A DNA stretch of 64,000 bases, taken from positions 186,001 through 250,000 of the forward strand of contig NZ_JAINZS010000004.1 in NCBI RefSeq assembly GCF_020166495.1, given 5' to 3'. Position 1 is the stretch's first letter. Every line of letters begins with the position of its first letter. Shown piece after piece: positions 61,275-64,000 of this stretch. The notes below the pieces were generated by a model, which did not search any database, was not told the origin of the DNA, and saw only the letters and a list, made by a program, of their open reading frames with translations. Source of the stretch: Robertkochia aurantiaca. Its GTDB lineage: Bacteria; Bacteroidota; Bacteroidia; Flavobacteriales; Flavobacteriaceae. The translations under genes were made by a program, and so were the position numbers.

Positions 61275-62045
61275 ATGCAAGTACTACATTCTAAAATACT
61301 CGGAAAAGGGGAACCCCTTATCATTTTACATGGTTTTCTGGGAATGTCAGACAACTGGAAAACCTTGGGAAGCAGTTATGCAGAAAACGGCTTCGAAGTG
61401 CATCTGCTCGATCAGAGAAATCACGGAAGAAGTTTTCACAGCAAGGAATTTGACTACGACCTGATGGTAAAAGACCTGAAAGCTTACATGGATGAAAACT
61501 CCATTGAGAAGGCATCCCTGATCGGGCATTCCATGGGTGGAAAAACGGCCATGTTCTTTGCCTGTCAGCATCCTGAAAGAACAGAAAAATTACTGGTAGC
61601 CGATATTGCCCCCAGAGCTTATGAACCTCATCACCAACATATTTTCAAAGGCCTGCAGTCGATCGACCTGAACAAGATTTCATCGCGAAACGAGGCGTCC
61701 TCTGCTTTGGAAAAACATATAAAAGAATGGGGAATTCGCCAGTTTCTACTCAAAAACCTCTACCGAAAGGGCAAAGATGAATACGGCTTCCGGTTCAACC
61801 TGCCGGTTCTGGCTTCCAGCCAGGAAGATATCGGGCAAGCGCTTCCGGAGAATCATCGGTTCAGCGGCCCCACCCTTTTCCTTAAAGGAGATCGCTCTGA
61901 TTATATAACTGAGAAGGATCATAAAGATATCAGTTCCCATTTTCCGGAATCAGACATAAAAAGCATTGAAGGAGCAGGCCATTGGCTTCATGCTGAAAAA
62001 CCGGATGAATTTTTTGAACTTTCGTCAGCCTTTCTTAAAAGCTGA
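61275..62045 (+). CDS. Alpha/beta-fold hydrolase (YbfF-like)
   Basis: A 256-residue esterase-type hydrolase. HGFLGMSDNWKTLG is the oxyanion region, LLDQRNHGRSFHS follows, the nucleophile is the Ser in SLIGHSMGGKTAM, and the catalytic His is in IEGAGHWLHAEKP. It is cytoplasmic and resembles E. coli YbfF. The substrate is unknown. It is coupled to pdxJ. Confidence 0.9.
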   Translation: MQVLHSKILGKGEPLIILHGFLGMSDNWKTLGSSYAENGFEVHLLDQRNHGRSFHSKEFDYDLMVKDLKAYMDENSIEKASLIGHSMGGKTAMFFACQHPERTEKLLVADIAPRAYEPHHQHIFKGLQSIDLNKISSRNEASSALEKHIKEWGIRQFLLKNLYRKGKDEYGFRFNLPVLASSQEDIGQALPENHRFSGPTLFLKGDRSDYITEKDHKDISSHFPESDIKSIEGAGHWLHAEKPDEFFELSSAFLKS

Positions 62046-62089
62046 CCTCCAGCGAAATCAGGCCTGCCGCCTGTTAAATTGGTAATTTC

Positions 62090-62121
62090 GTTGCATAATC
62101 ATTAAATAATTGTGACTTTTG
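62090..62121 (+). promoter_or_regulatory. Possible promoter of the FadL-type gene
   Basis: GTTG, a 20-bp spacer and GACTTTTG approximate the consensus, 30 bp before the ATG at 62151. Confidence 0.5.
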
Positions 62122-62150
62122 GGCACCTTAAAAATTCAAAATCAAAAAGC

Positions 62151-63398
62151 ATGAAGAAATTCCTTACAGGAGCAGTCATATTTTTGCTTATGTCTGCTGC
62201 TGCCTATGCAGGAGGATACCGTATTGCACTTCAAGGCCAAAAGCAATTGGCTATGGGGCATACCGGTGTCGCAGTGATCAACAGTTCTGAACTGGCCTTT
62301 TTCAACCCGGCCGGACTCACTTTTCTGGAAGACTCTTTCACTTCGAGTGTGGGGATGAACCTGGTTTATTCAAACATTGTATTTCAAAACGAAAGATACG
62401 GATGGTACACCGAGTCTGAAAGCCCGGTTTCTACCCCGTTCAACGCCTATGCCTCATTTAAAATAAACGAATGGGCAAGCGTCGGAATGGCTGTTTACAC
62501 GCCCTATGGCTCAAGTGTTGAGTACCCTACCAACTGGGAAGGTTCTCACCTGATCAATGAGATCAGCCTCGCGGCCATCTTTTTTCAGCCTACCCTGTCT
62601 GTCAAGTTAACCGATAAGTTGAGTATCGGAGGGGGGGCTATACTGGTAAGCGGAAGTGTCGATTTTACAAGAAATCTTGACCGTAGCACCACCAATGTGG
62701 AAGGAGAACGACTTGGAGTGAATATCAACCAAAGCGGAATTACTGCCTGGGGTTATAATCTGGGACTGATGTTCAGACCCACCACAGCATTCACTCTTGG
62801 CGTTAACTACCGCTCAGAGATCATCGTCGATGCTGAAGAGGGTGAAGCCGACTTCAGAAACATTCCTTCGAATCTGCAAGGACAGTTCTCAGACGGAACC
62901 TTCAACGCCAGCCTGCCGCTTCCGGCTGAGCTGACCTTTGGAGCCTCATACCAGGTAAACGAAAAGTGGTTGCTGGCTGTAGATATCAACCGGGTATTCT
63001 GGGATGTTTACCAGAGCCTCGATGTGGAATTCAGCAACGGTCTGGTTTCAGAAAATCCGAGGAACTATAAGAATTCAACCAGCTATCGTTTCGGTATGCA
63101 ATACAAGGCCAATGAGCGTTTCACTCTCAGAGGCGGGTATTATTTCGACGAGTCACCGATCCAAAGCCGGTACTTCGCTCCTGAAACACCCAGAAATGAT
63201 TCGAACAACTTTACAGGAGGACTCACCTTTAACCTGAGCGAACACTTCGCTATCGACGCTTCTTTCCTTTACATTCACTTTGATGAGGTTAACGAATCGT
63301 ACGATTTTTATCAGGAAAACGGACAAAATGTTTCCTTCGGGGGAACTTATAAGAACAATGCATTTATCCCCGGACTGGGAGTAACTTACAGACTCTAA
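62151..63398 (+). CDS. FadL/OmpP1-family outer-membrane transporter
   Basis: A 415-residue outer-membrane barrel for hydrophobic compounds such as long-chain fatty acids. The ATG at 62151 gives a clean signal peptide (KKFLTGAVIFLLMSAAAYA). An earlier GTG at 62112 overlaps the probable promoter. GYRIALQGQKQLAMGHTG and SELAFFNPAGLTFL are the FadL N-terminal hatch motifs (the NPA of the family), and the protein ends FIPGLGVTYRL. It is followed 12 bp later by a lipoprotein of the SGNH family. Confidence 0.92.
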   Translation: MKKFLTGAVIFLLMSAAAYAGGYRIALQGQKQLAMGHTGVAVINSSELAFFNPAGLTFLEDSFTSSVGMNLVYSNIVFQNERYGWYTESESPVSTPFNAYASFKINEWASVGMAVYTPYGSSVEYPTNWEGSHLINEISLAAIFFQPTLSVKLTDKLSIGGGAILVSGSVDFTRNLDRSTTNVEGERLGVNINQSGITAWGYNLGLMFRPTTAFTLGVNYRSEIIVDAEEGEADFRNIPSNLQGQFSDGTFNASLPLPAELTFGASYQVNEKWLLAVDINRVFWDVYQSLDVEFSNGLVSENPRNYKNSTSYRFGMQYKANERFTLRGGYYFDESPIQSRYFAPETPRNDSNNFTGGLTFNLSEHFAIDASFLYIHFDEVNESYDFYQENGQNVSFGGTYKNNAFIPGLGVTYRL

Positions 63399-63409
63399 AA
63401 AAGATATTC

Positions 63410-64000
63410 ATGAGAAGATCATTATATATACCATTACTGGCAGGATTATTCGCAGCCTGCCAGCCCGAATTCAACGACCCTGTTAACGAAGAAGGATTCT
63501 ACAGCAGCGGAGAAGCTGATCTGACCACTTACGTGGCCCTGGGTAACTCACTGACTGCCGGGTTCGCCGACGGAGCATTGTACAGAGACGCGCAAATAAA
63601 TTCATATCCGAACATCATCGCCCAACAGTTCTCTCTCGCAGGAGGAGGTGCTTTTACCCAGCCACTAGTGAATGATAACACGGGAGGACTTCTGGCAAAC
63701 GGACAAACGATCAGCAGTCCGAGACTGGTGCTGAACTTTAACGAAAACGGATCTCCCGTTCCCGTTACCCTCGATGCAGAACCGACAACAGACATCACCA
63801 ATGTACTGGAAGGCCCCTTCAACAACATGGGTGTACCCGGTGCTAAAAGCTACCACCTGCTGGCCAACGGGTATGGTAATCTCGGAAATTTCCCGACTGC
63901 AGCCAATCCCTATTTCATTCGTATGGCATCGTCACCCGATGCCAGCATTCTCGAAGATGCGGTAGCTCAAGACCCTAGTTTTTTCAGCCTCTGGATCGGA
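63410..64000 (+). CDS. SGNH/GDSL-hydrolase-like lipoprotein, 3' end outside window
   Basis: The first 197 codons of a lipoprotein. The lipobox is LFAAC with Cys17. TYVALGNSLTAGFADGALY matches block I of SGNH hydrolases, with the catalytic Ser in GNSLTAG. The rest of the catalytic blocks (Gly, Asn, and Asp/His) would lie beyond the window or are only partly visible (FNNMGVPGAKSYHLL). It is in an operon with the FadL-type transporter, a pairing that suggests lipid or ester processing at the outer membrane. That function is inferred. Confidence 0.82.
   Translation, partial: MRRSLYIPLLAGLFAACQPEFNDPVNEEGFYSSGEADLTTYVALGNSLTAGFADGALYRDAQINSYPNIIAQQFSLAGGGAFTQPLVNDNTGGLLANGQTISSPRLVLNFNENGSPVPVTLDAEPTTDITNVLEGPFNNMGVPGAKSYHLLANGYGNLGNFPTAANPYFIRMASSPDASILEDAVAQDPSFFSLWIG

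Noticed and set aside
1-64000. tRNA, rRNA, insertion sequences, prophage, origin of replication
   Set aside because: No cloverleaf, rRNA core sequence, transposase, terminal repeats or DnaA-box cluster was recognised by reading both strands; a tRNAscan or Infernal run would be decisive.

Overview
The window is a gene-dense stretch of a Bacteroidota chromosome, most likely a marine member of the Flavobacteriaceae. The evidence is a GldA gliding ABC ATPase, DUF3857, DUF5686, DUF6089 and 2TM-domain proteins, the block murI-ompH-ompH-bamA-uppS-DUF6089-nadK-CBS-pdxJ, and promoters of the Bacteroidota type (TTTG, about 19-21 bp, TAnnTTTG) in place of clear Shine-Dalgarno signals. I see no tRNA, rRNA, insertion sequence, prophage or CRISPR array. 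This is core chromosome.

Layout. 1-7,000 (minus): aroA (cut by the window edge), a MazG-type pyrophosphohydrolase, two DUF3857/transglutaminase paralogues (one catalytically dead), dtd and rsgA. 7,067-11,007 (minus): one operon, pheA - aminotransferase - tyrA - DAHP synthase/chorismate mutase. A leader of about 160 nt precedes it. The leader encodes a 25-residue peptide with eight consecutive Tyr/Phe codons, then a perfect terminator hairpin, and carries a competing 7-bp pairing. This is a ribosome-mediated attenuator sensing Phe/Tyr. 11,318-14,060: gldA, a GIN-domain lipoprotein and a PagL-like lipid A deacylase. 14,100-18,758 (minus): metF and a split metH under a SAM-I riboswitch. 19,066-28,248 (minus): ferredoxin reductase, siroheme synthesis, a sulfite reductase fused to a HEPN domain, metZ, and a single polypeptide fusing MetX, aspartokinase and homoserine dehydrogenase, under a second SAM-I riboswitch. 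28,534-29,793: metK, whose leader folds into a long hairpin unlike the two SAM-I copies.

30,097-34,051: deoxynucleoside kinase, an intergenic region with three short-period tandem arrays, a membrane pyrophosphatase and a soluble pyrophosphatase. 34,157-42,122: a DUF5686 outer-membrane protein, pdhB, etfBA, a bifunctional-nuclease protein and a CNT nucleoside transporter with an extra periplasmic domain. 42,227-45,071: thyA, a VOC protein, a GNAT acetyltransferase, and an nDsbD-like/TlpA-like redox pair. 45,324-50,081: egtB-egtD-DUF427-DUF5996-like, a glycogen-binding domain protein, and a class V aminotransferase-fold enzyme that could be the missing sulfoxide lyase of ergothioneine synthesis. 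50,183-64,000: folA, a fructosamine-kinase-like gene, murI, the outer-membrane biogenesis block, pdxJ, a FadL-type porin and a truncated SGNH lipoprotein.

Two metabolic themes dominate. One is aromatic amino-acid synthesis with translation-coupled attenuation. The other is sulfate-derived sulfur entering methionine and SAM, controlled by SAM at two riboswitches and perhaps by another RNA at metK. The ergothioneine locus also consumes SAM and cysteine. The most interesting regulatory signals are the Phe/Tyr attenuator and the metK leader.
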